39,151 bases of DNA from Sphingobacteriales bacterium (GCA_016718845.1 JADKCK010000059.1:1-39151), one strand, 5' to 3'. Shown: positions 1 through 8,927, numbered from the stretch's first letter. Numbers and translations: made by a program. Notes: generated from the sequence alone by a model not told the origin.

Positions 1-67
1 TTTCCTATCTTGCAGCCCAAAATTAGCACATAGCTATCACCTCAAAACCTTCTTATTTTTTAAAACT

Positions 68-1225
68 ATGTCAAAACCTATCGTTTATTTGGCATTTGCC
101 AACAATATGGTTAATGCTGCCCAGTTTTTAGCTAAATTGGCAGAAGAACGCGCCAATTTGCGCCCCTTATTGCAAACCAACGACCGTTTGCAAATCGAAA
201 CCGACCCCGATGCAACAACCGATAATTTGTTTAATTTTTTTACTGCCCCCGACAATCGGCACCGTATACAAGTGTTTCATTATGCAGGGCATGGCTCGCC
301 CGACGGTTTGCATTTGGTAAATACGCAAACAGGCGATAACCAAACAGCGGGTGCCGAGGGTATTGCACAAATCATAGCAAGTAGTCAAGAAAACATGCAG
401 TTGGTGTTTTTAAATGCTTGCTCAACCGAAGAACAAGCACAAACACTTTTATCCGCGGGCGTAAAAAATGTAATTGGCACCTCAACAAGCATTAACGATG
501 ACGTTGCGGTTGATTTTGCCATGCGGTTTTATCAAGCCCTAATCAACAACCAAACCATTAACGTAGCTTTTAAAGAAACCGAAGCCTACCTAAAAACCAT
601 ACTAAATAGCAATAAATCCGAAGATTTTAGAGGTATTATTTTTAAAAAAGACCTTGCTATTGTGCCACCGCCCAACGAATTACCTTGGAAATTATACAGC
701 AAAACATCCGACGATGCCAATTGGCGTTTGAACGAAGCTCGGTTAATTCAGGGGTCGGTAAAGGTGTTTTTGGCTTATGCCGAAGAAGATGTTAAGATAA
801 AAGATAAATTAGTGCGTAGTTTGGCAGTGCCTATTAAGCGCAGCAAAAAAATTGAAGCTTTTGATGTTTTGAGCGTAGCCAATGCCAGCGAAGAAAACAA
901 AGACATTATCCGCAAAAAACTATACGAAGCCGATTTGATATTGTTGTTGGTAAGCGACAATTTTATGGTATCCGACGAGTGTGCCGACATTGAAGCTATT
1001 GCCATGCAGCGTCGGGCGGCAAGCGAGGCGCGGGTGATACCCATTAGGTTAAGTCCGTTTGAGGGCTACGAAGAGCTGGAGTTTGCCAAAATTGCGGGTT
1101 TGCCCAATGTACCCAATAAATCTAAATTTATTTCGGAGTGGGGCAGCAACGAGCTAGACACCGTATTGACACACGTGGCAGGAGGCGTTGTGCGGGTAGT
1201 TAATCAAATGTTAAATATTGTTTAG
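68..1225 (+). CDS. CHAT protease-TIR domain fusion protein (putative defence/cell-death effector)
   Basis: A 385-residue protein with two recognisable domains. Residues about 1-200 form a CHAT (caspase-like) peptidase domain: the His motif FHYAGHGSPDG (catalytic His75) and the Cys motif VFLNACST (catalytic Cys118) are both intact. Residues about 231-350 form a TIR domain, beginning VKVFLAYAEEDV, with the LLLVSDNF strand followed by S-x-E-C-x-x-x-E; Glu309 is in the position of the NADase glutamate of catalytic TIR domains, and the ARVIPIRL strand follows. No signal peptide or membrane segment, so cytosolic. CHAT and TIR domains are both common in bacterial conflict systems, where CHAT cleaves a protein partner and TIR either consumes NAD+ or acts as an adaptor. 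The ATG lies at 68 and the gene converges on ftsZ with a shared hairpin between them. No partner gene is visible because the window begins just upstream. The domain calls are firm; the defence role is inference. Confidence 0.85.
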   Translation: MSKPIVYLAFANNMVNAAQFLAKLAEERANLRPLLQTNDRLQIETDPDATTDNLFNFFTAPDNRHRIQVFHYAGHGSPDGLHLVNTQTGDNQTAGAEGIAQIIASSQENMQLVFLNACSTEEQAQTLLSAGVKNVIGTSTSINDDVAVDFAMRFYQALINNQTINVAFKETEAYLKTILNSNKSEDFRGIIFKKDLAIVPPPNELPWKLYSKTSDDANWRLNEARLIQGSVKVFLAYAEEDVKIKDKLVRSLAVPIKRSKKIEAFDVLSVANASEENKDIIRKKLYEADLILLLVSDNFMVSDECADIEAIAMQRRAASEARVIPIRLSPFEGYEELEFAKIAGLPNVPNKSKFISEWGSNELDTVLTHVAGGVVRVVNQMLNIV

Positions 1226-1260
1226 TTAATAAAATATTACATATTAATGCTTTGTCAAAT

Positions 1261-1370
1261 AGTTTGCGCTTGCCCCGCTTGACGCGGAAATTTATTGGTC
1301 TTTTTTGGGGGTGATGATTAGCTTTCCCCTTGTTTTGCCCAGTTGCGGGCACCCCCATAGCAATTAAGCG
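1261..1370 (+). repeat. Dispersed intergenic repeat, copy A (inverted copy at 35400-35502)
   Basis: The segment containing TTGCCCCGCTTGACGCGGAA, TTGGTCTTTTTTGGGGGTGAT and, further on, GGCACCCCCA-AGC is matched in reverse complement at 35400-35502. The order of conserved blocks is the same in both copies, with small indels between them. Both copies are intergenic. No ORF runs through the element, so it looks like a non-autonomous dispersed repeat. Confidence 0.75.
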
Positions 1371-1444
1371 CATTAGTCAACAAATTACTATTTAATCGTA
1401 ATAGTTAAAGTAATTGCAATACCAATTTTAGCATAAAAAAAAAT

Positions 1445-1470
1445 CCCCAAAAGTTACCTAACTTTTGGGG
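1445..1470. terminator. Bidirectional terminator between the CHAT-TIR gene and ftsZ
   Basis: Arms CCCCAAAAGTT and AACTTTTGGGG pair perfectly around a 4-base loop. A run of A lies on the left and a T-rich run on the right, so the hairpin can end transcription from both of the convergent genes. Confidence 0.85.
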
Positions 1471-1497
1471 GTTTTATTATTATTTGCTTGTAGTTAT

Positions 1498-2958
1498 TTA
1501 GTCTACATTATCGTGCAAAAAAGGATTGCGTTTTTGTTTGATTTCGGGTTTGTTTTTTTCTTCTTCGTAAAGCGAGTATTTAGATACGTTACTTTCCGAT
1601 GAATGAGGCACGTCGTCCAAATCAACATTTCGGCGTTTGTAGGCGGGTTCTTTTTCCAGCTCGTTTAGGTCCGCCGATGTTAGTTTCATGCTTAAGCCGC
1701 GCAAACGTTTTTTGCGTTCTTCCATAATGGAGCGCATTTCGTCGTTTTCGAATAGTTCATCGGCTTGGTTGTTATCGCGTTTGGTGTTATTTTCGTATTG
1801 GTCGTTAAAGGTGTTACGTGTGCGCAGGTTTTTGTCCACGGGTTCGTCGTCCAGTTTAAACGTAACTCGGCTATTTTGTGGGGGTGGTGCTTGTCGGTTT
1901 TGTGGTGTAGGTGGTTGTTGTGTAGTAGGTTTTACGTTGCGTTTTTGTGCTTCTTCAAAAAATTTTTCTTGTTTTTTAAAAACGTTGTCGTTAGATTCAA
2001 AACCAGTGGCAATAACCGTTACGCTTATGCGGTCGCCAAGGCTTTCGTCAACGCAGTTACCCCAAATTACCTCCGAGCTATAGCCGGCTGCTTCTTGTAT
2101 GTAGCTAATAATATCGCCTACTTCGTCCATCAATACCTCTTTGGTACCCGATGTAATATTAAGTAGTATATGTCTTGCTCCACGAATATCGTTATCATTA
2201 AGCAATGGCGATGCCAATGCCATTTTAACGGCTTTAAGCGAGCGTTCTTCGCCGTCGGCAAGTCCTGTACCCATAATAGCTACGCCGCTATTTTTCATAA
2301 CGGTGTTAACGTCTTCAAAGTCTACGTTTACATAACCTGCTACGGTAATAATTTCGGCGATACCTTTTGCGGCGGTGCCTATAATATCGTCGGCTTTTGC
2401 AAAAGCGTTTGATAGGGTTAAGTTGCCATAAATTTCGCGCAGTTTATCGTTTGATATAACGATAAGAGTATCTACGTTTTTTTTCATCTCTTCGATACCT
2501 TCTTGGGCTTGGAGTACGCGTTTGCGTCCTTCAAAAATAAAAGGCGATGAAACGATACCTACCGTCAAGATGCCTAATTCGCGGGCAGCTTTGGCAACTA
2601 TGGGTGCTCCGCCGGTGCCTGTTCCGCCGCCCATACCTGCGGTAATAAATACCATACGAGTGCCGCCTGCCAAATTTTTCTTAATTTCGTCGAGCGATTC
2701 GATGGTGGCATTTTTGCCTATTTCGGGCTGCGAGCCTGCGCCGCGTCCGTCTGTTAAACCTGGACCTAATTGTACCTTAACGGGTACTCCGCTTTGGTCT
2801 AGGGCTTGCGAGTCGGTGTTACATACTAAAAAATTAACGCCAACAATACCTAATTTAAACATGTGGTTAACGGCATTGCAGCCACCGCCGCCAACGCCAA
2901 TTACTTTGATGATGGTATTATTGTCTTTATGATGATTGTTATTGGTCTGCATTGCCAT
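1498..2958 (-). CDS. ftsZ: Cell division protein FtsZ
   Basis: The tubulin-like GTPase that polymerises at midcell into the Z ring. The 486-residue protein carries the glycine-rich N-terminal strand (VIGVGGGGCNAVNHM, about 19-33), the tubulin signature GGGTGTG at 110-116 and the T7-loop NVDFED at 211-216 with the aspartates that complete the neighbour's GTPase site. After the globular core (about residue 320) comes a long Gln/Pro/Asn-rich disordered linker and a conserved C-terminal peptide ending FLHDNVD, the part expected to bind FtsA; this tail form is typical of Bacteroidota. The ATG at 2958 is followed by a second Met two codons later. It is the last gene of the murC-ftsQ-ftsA-ftsZ run, 107 bases after ftsA, and ends at the hairpin at 1445-1470. 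Confidence 0.98.
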   Translation of the reverse strand: MAMQTNNNHHKDNNTIIKVIGVGGGGCNAVNHMFKLGIVGVNFLVCNTDSQALDQSGVPVKVQLGPGLTDGRGAGSQPEIGKNATIESLDEIKKNLAGGTRMVFITAGMGGGTGTGGAPIVAKAARELGILTVGIVSSPFIFEGRKRVLQAQEGIEEMKKNVDTLIVISNDKLREIYGNLTLSNAFAKADDIIGTAAKGIAEIITVAGYVNVDFEDVNTVMKNSGVAIMGTGLADGEERSLKAVKMALASPLLNDNDIRGARHILLNITSGTKEVLMDEVGDIISYIQEAAGYSSEVIWGNCVDESLGDRISVTVIATGFESNDNVFKKQEKFFEEAQKRNVKPTTQQPPTPQNRQAPPPQNSRVTFKLDDEPVDKNLRTRNTFNDQYENNTKRDNNQADELFENDEMRSIMEERKKRLRGLSMKLTSADLNELEKEPAYKRRNVDLDDVPHSSESNVSKYSLYEEEKNKPEIKQKRNPFLHDNVD

Positions 2959-3065
2959 ACCGTATTATTTTATAGGTTGGGATTTTTTTTTGAATGTAAT
3001 ATGGTGTGTAAGTTTTTAGGCTAATTAGTTTTTAGTATAGCGTTTTACTTGTTGCAGTAAAATGC

Positions 3066-4385
3066 TTAATCAAACTCTTTTACATCGCCTTCGAGCCATT
3101 CGCGGCTGCGGCGCAAAACCGAGTTTAACCACGATTGTTTATTTTCTTGGTTAGTATTTTCGGATACCAAATTTTGCTCGTTTGTGTCGGATGTATTAGT
3201 AGTTATTTCTTCTTCTACCATTATTTGCGGTTGTGGTTTCGACAGTGCTTTTATTGCCAAGCCAATGCCAGTGGCATATAAGGGGTCGTTTACCTCGCCG
3301 CGTCCGTTAATAAGGTGTTCGGTGGGTATGCCAACACGTGCATCTAAGCCAGTTATATATTCGCTTAGGTGTTTTAGGTATTTAAGGCGTGCGCCTCCAC
3401 CTGTAATTACAATACCGCCAATCAGTTTGTTTTCGTAGCCCGATGTGCGTATTTCGTTGTATACGTGTTCCAATATTTCTTCCATTCGAGCCTGAATAAT
3501 ATTGGTTAGGTTTTTAACCGAAATTTCTTTGGGTTCGCGTCCGCGCAAGCCGGGTATAGATACAATGGCGTTGATTTCGTTTTTCGGAAACAAGGCACCG
3601 CCAAATTTAACTTTTAGTTTTTCGGCTTGGTCGCGCATCACCATATAACCTTCTTTAATATCTTCGGTAACAATATGTCCGCCTAAAGGTACTACGGCTG
3701 TGTGTCGTATTAAGCCTTCTTGGAAAATGGCAATATCGGTGGTGCCGCCGCCAATGTCAACAAGGGCAATGCCTGCTTCGAGTTCTTCGGGGGTTAGCAC
3801 TGCCATTGCCGATGCGATGGGTTCGAGTACCAAATCGAGTACGCGCAAGCCTGCACGCTCTACGCAGCGGTGTATGTTGCGTATGGCAGATGCCTGACCT
3901 GTGATGATGCGAAAATCGGCTTCGAGGCGCACGCCCGACATGCCAATAGGGTCTTTGATACCTTGTTCGTCATCAACCGTAAACTCTTGGGGCAATATAT
4001 GGATAATTTCGTCGCCCGGTGGCAAGGCTACCCTTTGCATATCGGCAACTAATCGTTCAACGTCTTTTTGGCGGATTTCGTCGTCGTTATGGTCGCGCAT
4101 TAAATAGGCTCGATGCTGATAGCAACGTATATGTTGACCTGCTATACCTACATATACTTCTTTAATCTCAACACCTGCTTTGCGTTGAGCTTCTGCCATA
4201 GCAAGGCTAATAGCCTCTACGGTTTTGTCTATATTAGCTATTACGCCACGCATCACCCCGAGCGAGTCGGATTTGCCAATGCCTAGCACTTCTATTTTTC
4301 CAAATTCGTTTTTGCGCGCAATAATGGCACACACTTTTGTGGTGCCTATGTCTAAGCCCGCTACAATAGGGGATATGTTTTTCAT
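3066..4385 (-). CDS. ftsA: Cell division protein FtsA
   Basis: The actin-like ATPase that tethers FtsZ filaments to the inner membrane. The 439 residues show the phosphate-1 loop AGLDIGTTKV (9-18), the phosphate-2 motif ALVDIGGGTTDIAIF (about 207-221) and the adenosine motif GGIVITGGGARL near residue 325. Between the first two lies the family-specific 1C (SHS2) insertion. A polar tail after about residue 385 leads to a C-terminal helix SWLNSVLRRSREWLEG that reads as the amphipathic membrane-targeting helix. The gene starts with ATG 37 bases after the ftsQ stop, consistent with one transcript. Confidence 0.97.
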   Translation of the reverse strand: MKNISPIVAGLDIGTTKVCAIIARKNEFGKIEVLGIGKSDSLGVMRGVIANIDKTVEAISLAMAEAQRKAGVEIKEVYVGIAGQHIRCYQHRAYLMRDHNDDEIRQKDVERLVADMQRVALPPGDEIIHILPQEFTVDDEQGIKDPIGMSGVRLEADFRIITGQASAIRNIHRCVERAGLRVLDLVLEPIASAMAVLTPEELEAGIALVDIGGGTTDIAIFQEGLIRHTAVVPLGGHIVTEDIKEGYMVMRDQAEKLKVKFGGALFPKNEINAIVSIPGLRGREPKEISVKNLTNIIQARMEEILEHVYNEIRTSGYENKLIGGIVITGGGARLKYLKHLSEYITGLDARVGIPTEHLINGRGEVNDPLYATGIGLAIKALSKPQPQIMVEEEITTNTSDTNEQNLVSENTNQENKQSWLNSVLRRSREWLEGDVKEFD

Positions 4386-4422
4386 AAGCAGTAAATTGCT
4401 TTTGGGTAGATACTAAGAAGGA

Positions 4423-5217
4423 TTATTTTTCGGTACAAATAATCTGTTTATTATATTTTACGCTAATGGTTTTATACTTATACCAACCTACTTGGTTTAG
4501 GGCATCTTGATAAAACGTAAGTAAGCGATTAAATTTGTTGGGTAAATCGTCAGCCGAGCCTAATAACAAGTGGTGGTTGGCTAATTTGGGTATAAGTGTA
4601 ATGTCGCCATTATTGGCAACCGTAATTTGTTCGATGTTGGCTTTCCAGAATGGGTGTTGGTCTATGTAATCGGCTATTGCCCAAATAGCTTTGAGCCGCG
4701 GAGATGCGGCTGTATCCGCTACGCCTTGTGTGTCGTTGATATTGCCAGTAGCAATAGGCACACGTGCCGAAAACTGACCATTGGCAGGCATTTTTTTACC
4801 TTCTTTACTTAAATAAAAGTTGGTATTTTGCTTGGTTACTACACGCACCAAAGGGTGTCGTTGTTTAATGTCGATATGTATGGTGCCTTTGGTATCGGTA
4901 TAAATATCTGCCTTTTCGATATAGGGATTGGTTTGTAGCCGTATTTCGAGTTCTTCTAAATCAAGTTTACCAACTTGCACACCGTTAAGTGTTTTGCCTG
5001 GTAGCTGATTAATAAAAAATTGCTCTACTTCTTTTTTATTGATAGACAAGCCTTTATCCGCGCTTTTTGATTTCATTAGCTGTATATCAATATTTGAGCA
5101 ATAAGTGCTTTGTTGATATTGATAGGCTTGTTGTGTCAATAATAGTAAAACAAGTACGCCAACAAACCATGCCAAACCAACAAAAAGTGTTTTGCGATTA
5201 GACGAAACTTTGCTCAT
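4423..5217 (-). CDS. ftsQ: Cell division protein FtsQ/DivIB
   Basis: A bitopic membrane protein of the divisome. The 264 residues contain a short basic cytoplasmic N-terminus, one transmembrane segment (about 10-27, LFVGLAWFVGVLVLLLLT), then a POTRA-like domain (about 55-120, with IDIKQRHPLVRV at its end) and a beta domain to the C-terminus. Sequence similarity within this family is low, so the identification rests on topology, the POTRA-like pattern and the position between murC and ftsA. A good -7 promoter element lies at 5256-5263, suggesting that ftsQ, ftsA and ftsZ can be transcribed independently of murC. Confidence 0.88.
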   Translation of the reverse strand: MSKVSSNRKTLFVGLAWFVGVLVLLLLTQQAYQYQQSTYCSNIDIQLMKSKSADKGLSINKKEVEQFFINQLPGKTLNGVQVGKLDLEELEIRLQTNPYIEKADIYTDTKGTIHIDIKQRHPLVRVVTKQNTNFYLSKEGKKMPANGQFSARVPIATGNINDTQGVADTAASPRLKAIWAIADYIDQHPFWKANIEQITVANNGDITLIPKLANHHLLLGSADDLPNKFNRLLTFYQDALNQVGWYKYKTISVKYNKQIICTEK

Positions 5218-5255
5218 AAAATTTGAATTGCAGCATTATGCGCCAAATATGCACG

Positions 5256-5263
5256 CAAAGATA
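5256..5263 (-). promoter_or_regulatory. Promoter -7 element for ftsQAZ
   Basis: On the minus strand this reads TATCTTTG, a perfect match to the Bacteroidota -7 consensus TAnnTTTG, 38 bases before the ftsQ ATG. No clear TTTG -33 element is seen at the usual distance. It lies in the 172-base gap after murC. Confidence 0.5.
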
Positions 5264-5389
5264 ACAAAAAAGTTATACGGTTGTATAATTTAATGCAAAA
5301 AAAAATGCACATTCGTTAACTTTTTTTTCATTAAGCTCTTTTTAAATGTAGATTTTGGTAATGCACTAATTTAGTTAGCTAAAAACTAA

Positions 5390-6745
5390 CTAAGTGGTGG
5401 TTATGTTTTTTATATCTGATAAATAAGTGTCTATATCTCCTGCCCCAACAGTTAGTAGTACATCAAAATGTTTGCCTTGTAAATAATTAAGTAGTTGGGT
5501 TTTAACACAGGTGCTTTTTTGTGTTGATTGTATATGCTCAAAAATCAAATTTGATGTAACGCCTTCAATAGGTAGTTCGCGGGCGGGGTATATGTCTAGT
5601 AAAATTACCTCGTCGGCTTGGCTCAATGCTTGACCAAATTCGGCAGCTAAATCTTTAGTGCGCGAGTACAAATGTGGCTGAAAAATAACGCTAATTTTGT
5701 GCTTGGGGTACAAAAATCGTACCGACTTTAGCAGGGCGTTTATCTCTTCGGGGTGATGGGCGTAATCGTCGATAAACACAAAATTTGGCGTGCGCACAAT
5801 GTACTCAAACCGTCGTTTTACGCCTGTAAAAGTGTGCAGTGCTTCGGCAATTTTGGTATTATCAATACCCAAATATTGAGCTACGGCTATGGCAACTAAG
5901 GCGTTTTCGATGTTGTGTTTGCCGCTAATTTGTAGTTGTAAATTGTTTAAAACCTCGTTGGGAGTTTGTACCGTAAAGCCACAATGGTCGCTATCTAGCA
6001 AAATATTTTTAACGTAATAATCGGCTTTTTTATTGTCTAGGTCGTAGGTGGTTATTGGGTATTTTTTTAACTTATCCAAAATAGGCACTCGACTATTAAC
6101 AAATAAATGACCATTTGATTTAACCTGCGATGCAAATTGTTCAAAAGCTTCTTCAACGCCTGCTTGGGTTCCGTATATGTCTAAATGGTCGCTATCAACG
6201 GCGGTAATAATGGCTAAGGTGGGCTTAAGGCGTAAAAACGAGCGGTCAAATTCGTCGGCTTCTATGACTACTACATTGGGGTTGCTAACCACAAAATTGG
6301 CGTTGTAGTTGGTCATAATGCCACCTACAAATGCGGTACAGCCGTAGCCCGAGTGGTGCAATAGGTGCGTGATAAGGCTGGTTACACTGGTTTTGCCATG
6401 CGAGCCTGCAACGGCTATTGTAAAAACTTGGTCGGTGATAAGTTGTAATACCTCCGAGCGTTTCAATACCGTATATCCGTTTTGGCGATAATACACTAAC
6501 TCGGCATGATGAGCGGGTATGGCTGGTGTATAAACAACTAATTGAACATCTAGCGGAATTTGGGTAACGTCTTCGGTATAATGTATGTTCATACCCTCGG
6601 CTGTTAGTGTATCGCAAAGGCTCGATTGGGTACGGTCGTAGCCATAAACGCTTGCCCCGCAATGTTTAAAGTAACGAGCTAAGGCACTCATACCTATGCC
6701 ACCAATACCAATAAAATAAACTTTTTTTATGTCTTTAATATTCAC
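5390..6745 (-). CDS. murC: UDP-N-acetylmuramate--L-alanine ligase MurC
   Basis: Adds L-alanine to UDP-MurNAc, the first amino acid of the peptidoglycan stem peptide, using ATP in the cytosol. The 451-residue protein has the N-terminal dinucleotide-like loop FIGIGGIGMSALA (11-23), the Mur-ligase P-loop AVAGSHGKTS (111-120), the DDYAHHPEEI motif near residue 330 and the C-terminal VGAGDIDTY motif. Length is normal for MurC. The start must be GTG at 6745: the codon before it is an in-frame TAA, and the next Met (residue 19) would cut off the Gly-rich loop. In most Bacteroidota murG lies immediately upstream; here there is a 245-base gap and then nnr. Confidence 0.97.
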   Translation of the reverse strand: MNIKDIKKVYFIGIGGIGMSALARYFKHCGASVYGYDRTQSSLCDTLTAEGMNIHYTEDVTQIPLDVQLVVYTPAIPAHHAELVYYRQNGYTVLKRSEVLQLITDQVFTIAVAGSHGKTSVTSLITHLLHHSGYGCTAFVGGIMTNYNANFVVSNPNVVVIEADEFDRSFLRLKPTLAIITAVDSDHLDIYGTQAGVEEAFEQFASQVKSNGHLFVNSRVPILDKLKKYPITTYDLDNKKADYYVKNILLDSDHCGFTVQTPNEVLNNLQLQISGKHNIENALVAIAVAQYLGIDNTKIAEALHTFTGVKRRFEYIVRTPNFVFIDDYAHHPEEINALLKSVRFLYPKHKISVIFQPHLYSRTKDLAAEFGQALSQADEVILLDIYPARELPIEGVTSNLIFEHIQSTQKSTCVKTQLLNYLQGKHFDVLLTVGAGDIDTYLSDIKNITTT

Positions 6746-6787
6746 TTAAGAGGAGGAAATGGTGAAGAGAGTGAAATGGTGAAGAGC

Positions 6788-6826
6788 GTGAACGCCACAT
6801 TGAGCGTAGCCGAAATGGGCGTTACA
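6788..6826 (-). other. Imperfect dyad/dispersed-repeat-like hairpin in the murC leader
   Basis: GTGAACGCC and GGCGTTACAC can pair (one bulge) around CATTGAGCGTAGCCGAAATG, which is itself an imperfect palindrome. It lies between the murC promoter and start codon, so it would be in the 5' leader of the mRNA. Just upstream on the plus strand, GTGAAATGGTGAAGAG is part of a short tandem duplication. Elements with this core are familiar intergenic repeats in many genomes. Confidence 0.45.
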
Positions 6827-6840
6827 CCTAAAAATGGGTG

Positions 6841-6872
6841 CAAATATATACACAATTGGGGATTTTGCCAAA
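6841..6872 (-). promoter_or_regulatory. murC promoter (TTTG-N20-TATATTTG)
   Basis: On the minus strand a -33 TTTG (6869-6872) is separated by exactly 20 bases from TATATTTG (6841-6848), matching the Bacteroidota sigma-A consensus. Transcription would begin near 6834, giving a leader of about 90 bases before the GTG start. Confidence 0.65.
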
Positions 6873-6990
6873 TAAATTGTTGTTTTGTCAACTAAATAAG
6901 TGATACTTTTAGTGTATTTGTGACAAAATAGTGCAAAATAGGCAAAAATAAAACGTTTTAGGTGCAAGATACTTACACATTAGGGGTCTA

Positions 6991-8469
6991 TCAATCCAAA
7001 TTTATTATATCTTGGGCTATTATTTTGCCATTTTTGGCGTATGCTGCTTGGTCGCCGGCTTGCCCGTGTTGGTACACGCCCAATATAGCTGCTTGGTGCG
7101 CCGGATAGCCTTGTGCCAAAAGTGCAACAATAAAACCCGTTAGCACATCGCCGCTACCTGCTGTTGCCATAGCTGGGTTGCCCGTCGAGTTAAAATACAC
7201 CTTGCCGTTTGGCAGTGCTGTTGCCGTATGTGCGCCCTTTAACACTACTACAACTTGGTGTTGTTGGGCAAAGTGTTGCAGTTTTTCTAATCGCTCAAAA
7301 TTATTACTACTGCTGCCCGCCAAACGCTCAAATTCTTTGGGGTGTGGTGTTAAAATACTGTTGGGTGGCAAATAGTTTTGCCAATTATTTTGGGCAATTA
7401 GGTTTAGTGCATCGGCATCTATCACCAAATTAATGTTGGGTGTTTTTAATAAACTAAGCAAAGCATTTTGGGTAATAGGCTGTGTGTCTAAACCCGTACC
7501 AATGGCTATGGCTTGGTATTGGTTGGTGTTGGGTAGTTGGGTAATGTAGTGCAGGTGTGGGTCGCAGAGAGCCATTATTTCGGGAGCGGCGGTTTGCATA
7601 ATCGAGTAACCACATTGGGGCAAATAGGCAGTTACTAAACCTGCTCCGTTGTGCAGGGCTGCCTTTGCGGTAAGCATACAAGCCCCTATCTTGCCAAAAC
7701 TACCACCAATAACCAAAACATGACCACGTGTGCCTTTGTGGGCAAATTTGGGCATTGTTTTTTGCCATTTAGTTACTAAATTAGGTGTTACATAATGGTA
7801 GTTAGTAGGTGCTTGGCTTGTAAAAAAAGGGTGCAAACCAATGGCTACAGTATGCCAATATCCCACAAAAAACGCATTTTGTGGCAACATAAACGCCAAC
7901 TTGGGTAACTCGAAACTAACCGTATGCGTGGCATTTACTATGTTGGTGCTGGGCGTATGTACATCGGCAAACAAACCAGAAGGCATATCAACCGCCACAA
8001 CTGCACAAGCGGCACTATTGTTTATGTGTTGGATAATAGCCGTACAAAATGGGTCGGTGATGGGGCGCGTAAGTCCCGAACCAAAAATGGCATCAATAAC
8101 TATATCGGTTGGGGCAATGCTGGGTAGCGGTGTAGTGGGGTACAAGTGCAATAGGCTAATGCCGCCCTGCCGCTCAAGGCGTTTTAGGTTAAGCAAAAAA
8201 TCGGGTGTTGGCTGATTGTTAAACCAAATAACATGTACACATATATCATAGGCGCGCCTATACAATTGTCGAGCAATACACAAGCCATCGCCACCATTGT
8301 TGCCTGTGCCACATATAATATGTATGGTTTGTGGTGCCGTAAAACAGCGCACAAACCAATTAGAAAAAGCCGCCGACGCTCGCTCCATTAAATCGCCCGA
8401 CGAAATAGGCTCGTGTTCGATGGTGTAGCTATCGGCTTGACGGATTTGAGGAACAGAAAGTATTTTCAT
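6991..8469 (-). CDS. nnr: Bifunctional NAD(P)H-hydrate repair enzyme (epimerase + ADP-dependent dehydratase)
   Basis: Repairs damaged (hydrated) NADH and NADPH. The N-terminal YjeF_N/NnrE domain (about 1-225) interconverts the R and S hydrates and carries the CGTGNNGGDGLCIARQL motif (53-69) and VIDAIFGSGL. The C-terminal NnrD domain (about 235-492) is an ADP-dependent dehydratase of the ribokinase-like fold, with HKGTRGHVLVIGGSFGKIG, the TPHPKEFERLAG motif and the GNPAMATAGSGDVLTG loop holding the catalytic Asp441. The 492-residue length is usual for the fused enzyme. ATG start at 8469 with a promoter-like pair 32-62 bases upstream. It precedes murC on the same strand, but murC has its own promoter. 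Confidence 0.95.
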   Translation of the reverse strand: MKILSVPQIRQADSYTIEHEPISSGDLMERASAAFSNWFVRCFTAPQTIHIICGTGNNGGDGLCIARQLYRRAYDICVHVIWFNNQPTPDFLLNLKRLERQGGISLLHLYPTTPLPSIAPTDIVIDAIFGSGLTRPITDPFCTAIIQHINNSAACAVVAVDMPSGLFADVHTPSTNIVNATHTVSFELPKLAFMLPQNAFFVGYWHTVAIGLHPFFTSQAPTNYHYVTPNLVTKWQKTMPKFAHKGTRGHVLVIGGSFGKIGACMLTAKAALHNGAGLVTAYLPQCGYSIMQTAAPEIMALCDPHLHYITQLPNTNQYQAIAIGTGLDTQPITQNALLSLLKTPNINLVIDADALNLIAQNNWQNYLPPNSILTPHPKEFERLAGSSSNNFERLEKLQHFAQQHQVVVVLKGAHTATALPNGKVYFNSTGNPAMATAGSGDVLTGFIVALLAQGYPAHQAAILGVYQHGQAGDQAAYAKNGKIIAQDIINLD

Positions 8470-8500
8470 TATAATAGATGCTTGTTTTGAAAAAAATAAA

Positions 8501-8531
8501 CAAAGGCAAAAATTGGGTAATAAATAGCAAA
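8501..8531 (-). promoter_or_regulatory. Probable nnr promoter (TTTG-N19-TGCCTTTG)
   Basis: The minus strand shows TTTG (8528-8531), a 19-base spacer and TGCCTTTG (8501-8508), one mismatch from TAnnTTTG. The transcription start would fall about 25 bases before the nnr ATG. The rest of the 233-base gap to 8702 holds nothing else I recognise. Confidence 0.45.
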
Positions 8532-8702
8532 TAAAATTTTTTACAGATGCAACTAAACCCTCTTTAGATAGTCAAAAGGCAAGCAAAAAGTTTTTTTGCA
8601 AAAAAATACTTTTGGGGAACTAAAGACCCTCGAAAGAACGTTAACTATGCAAACTTCAAAATAATGTAAAAACTATTTCCTCAATTATTAAAACTTACCA
8701 CT

Positions 8703-8927
8703 ATGGGCTATACCACACTTTATCAATGGCTCGAGGCTCATGCTATTCTTAGCCAATCTGCTCGATTTATCTACGATGGCAATCAGAAAATTAGCCACCA
8801 AGAATCCGAAAATATTCGCCGAGAGGTGGACTATGTTATGTCGTGCAACTACTCTAAATGCGATGCCGAACTAAAAGTACTTCGCGAGTTTGGCTACCTC
8901 AAAGATACAACATTTTTTGTAATATAG
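8703..8927 (+). CDS. Small hypothetical protein (74 aa)
   Basis: A 74-residue ORF starting with ATG, not matching any family I recognise. It is predicted helical and mildly charged, with no signal peptide or membrane segment, and contains two cysteines in SCNYSKCDAE. Its codon use (GCC, CTC and CGA alongside AT-rich codons) resembles the neighbours and no longer gene competes on the other strand, so it is probably real. The gene stands alone between the divergent nnr and the MbnP-like gene. TACTTTTG at 8607-8614 could be a -7 element, but its spacing to any -33 is poor. Confidence 0.5.
   Translation: MGYTTLYQWLEAHAILSQSARFIYDGNQKISHQESENIRREVDYVMSCNYSKCDAELKVLREFGYLKDTTFFVI

Noticed and set aside
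1688..2932. Plus-strand ORFs opposite ftsZ
   Set aside because: Antisense shadows of a certain gene.
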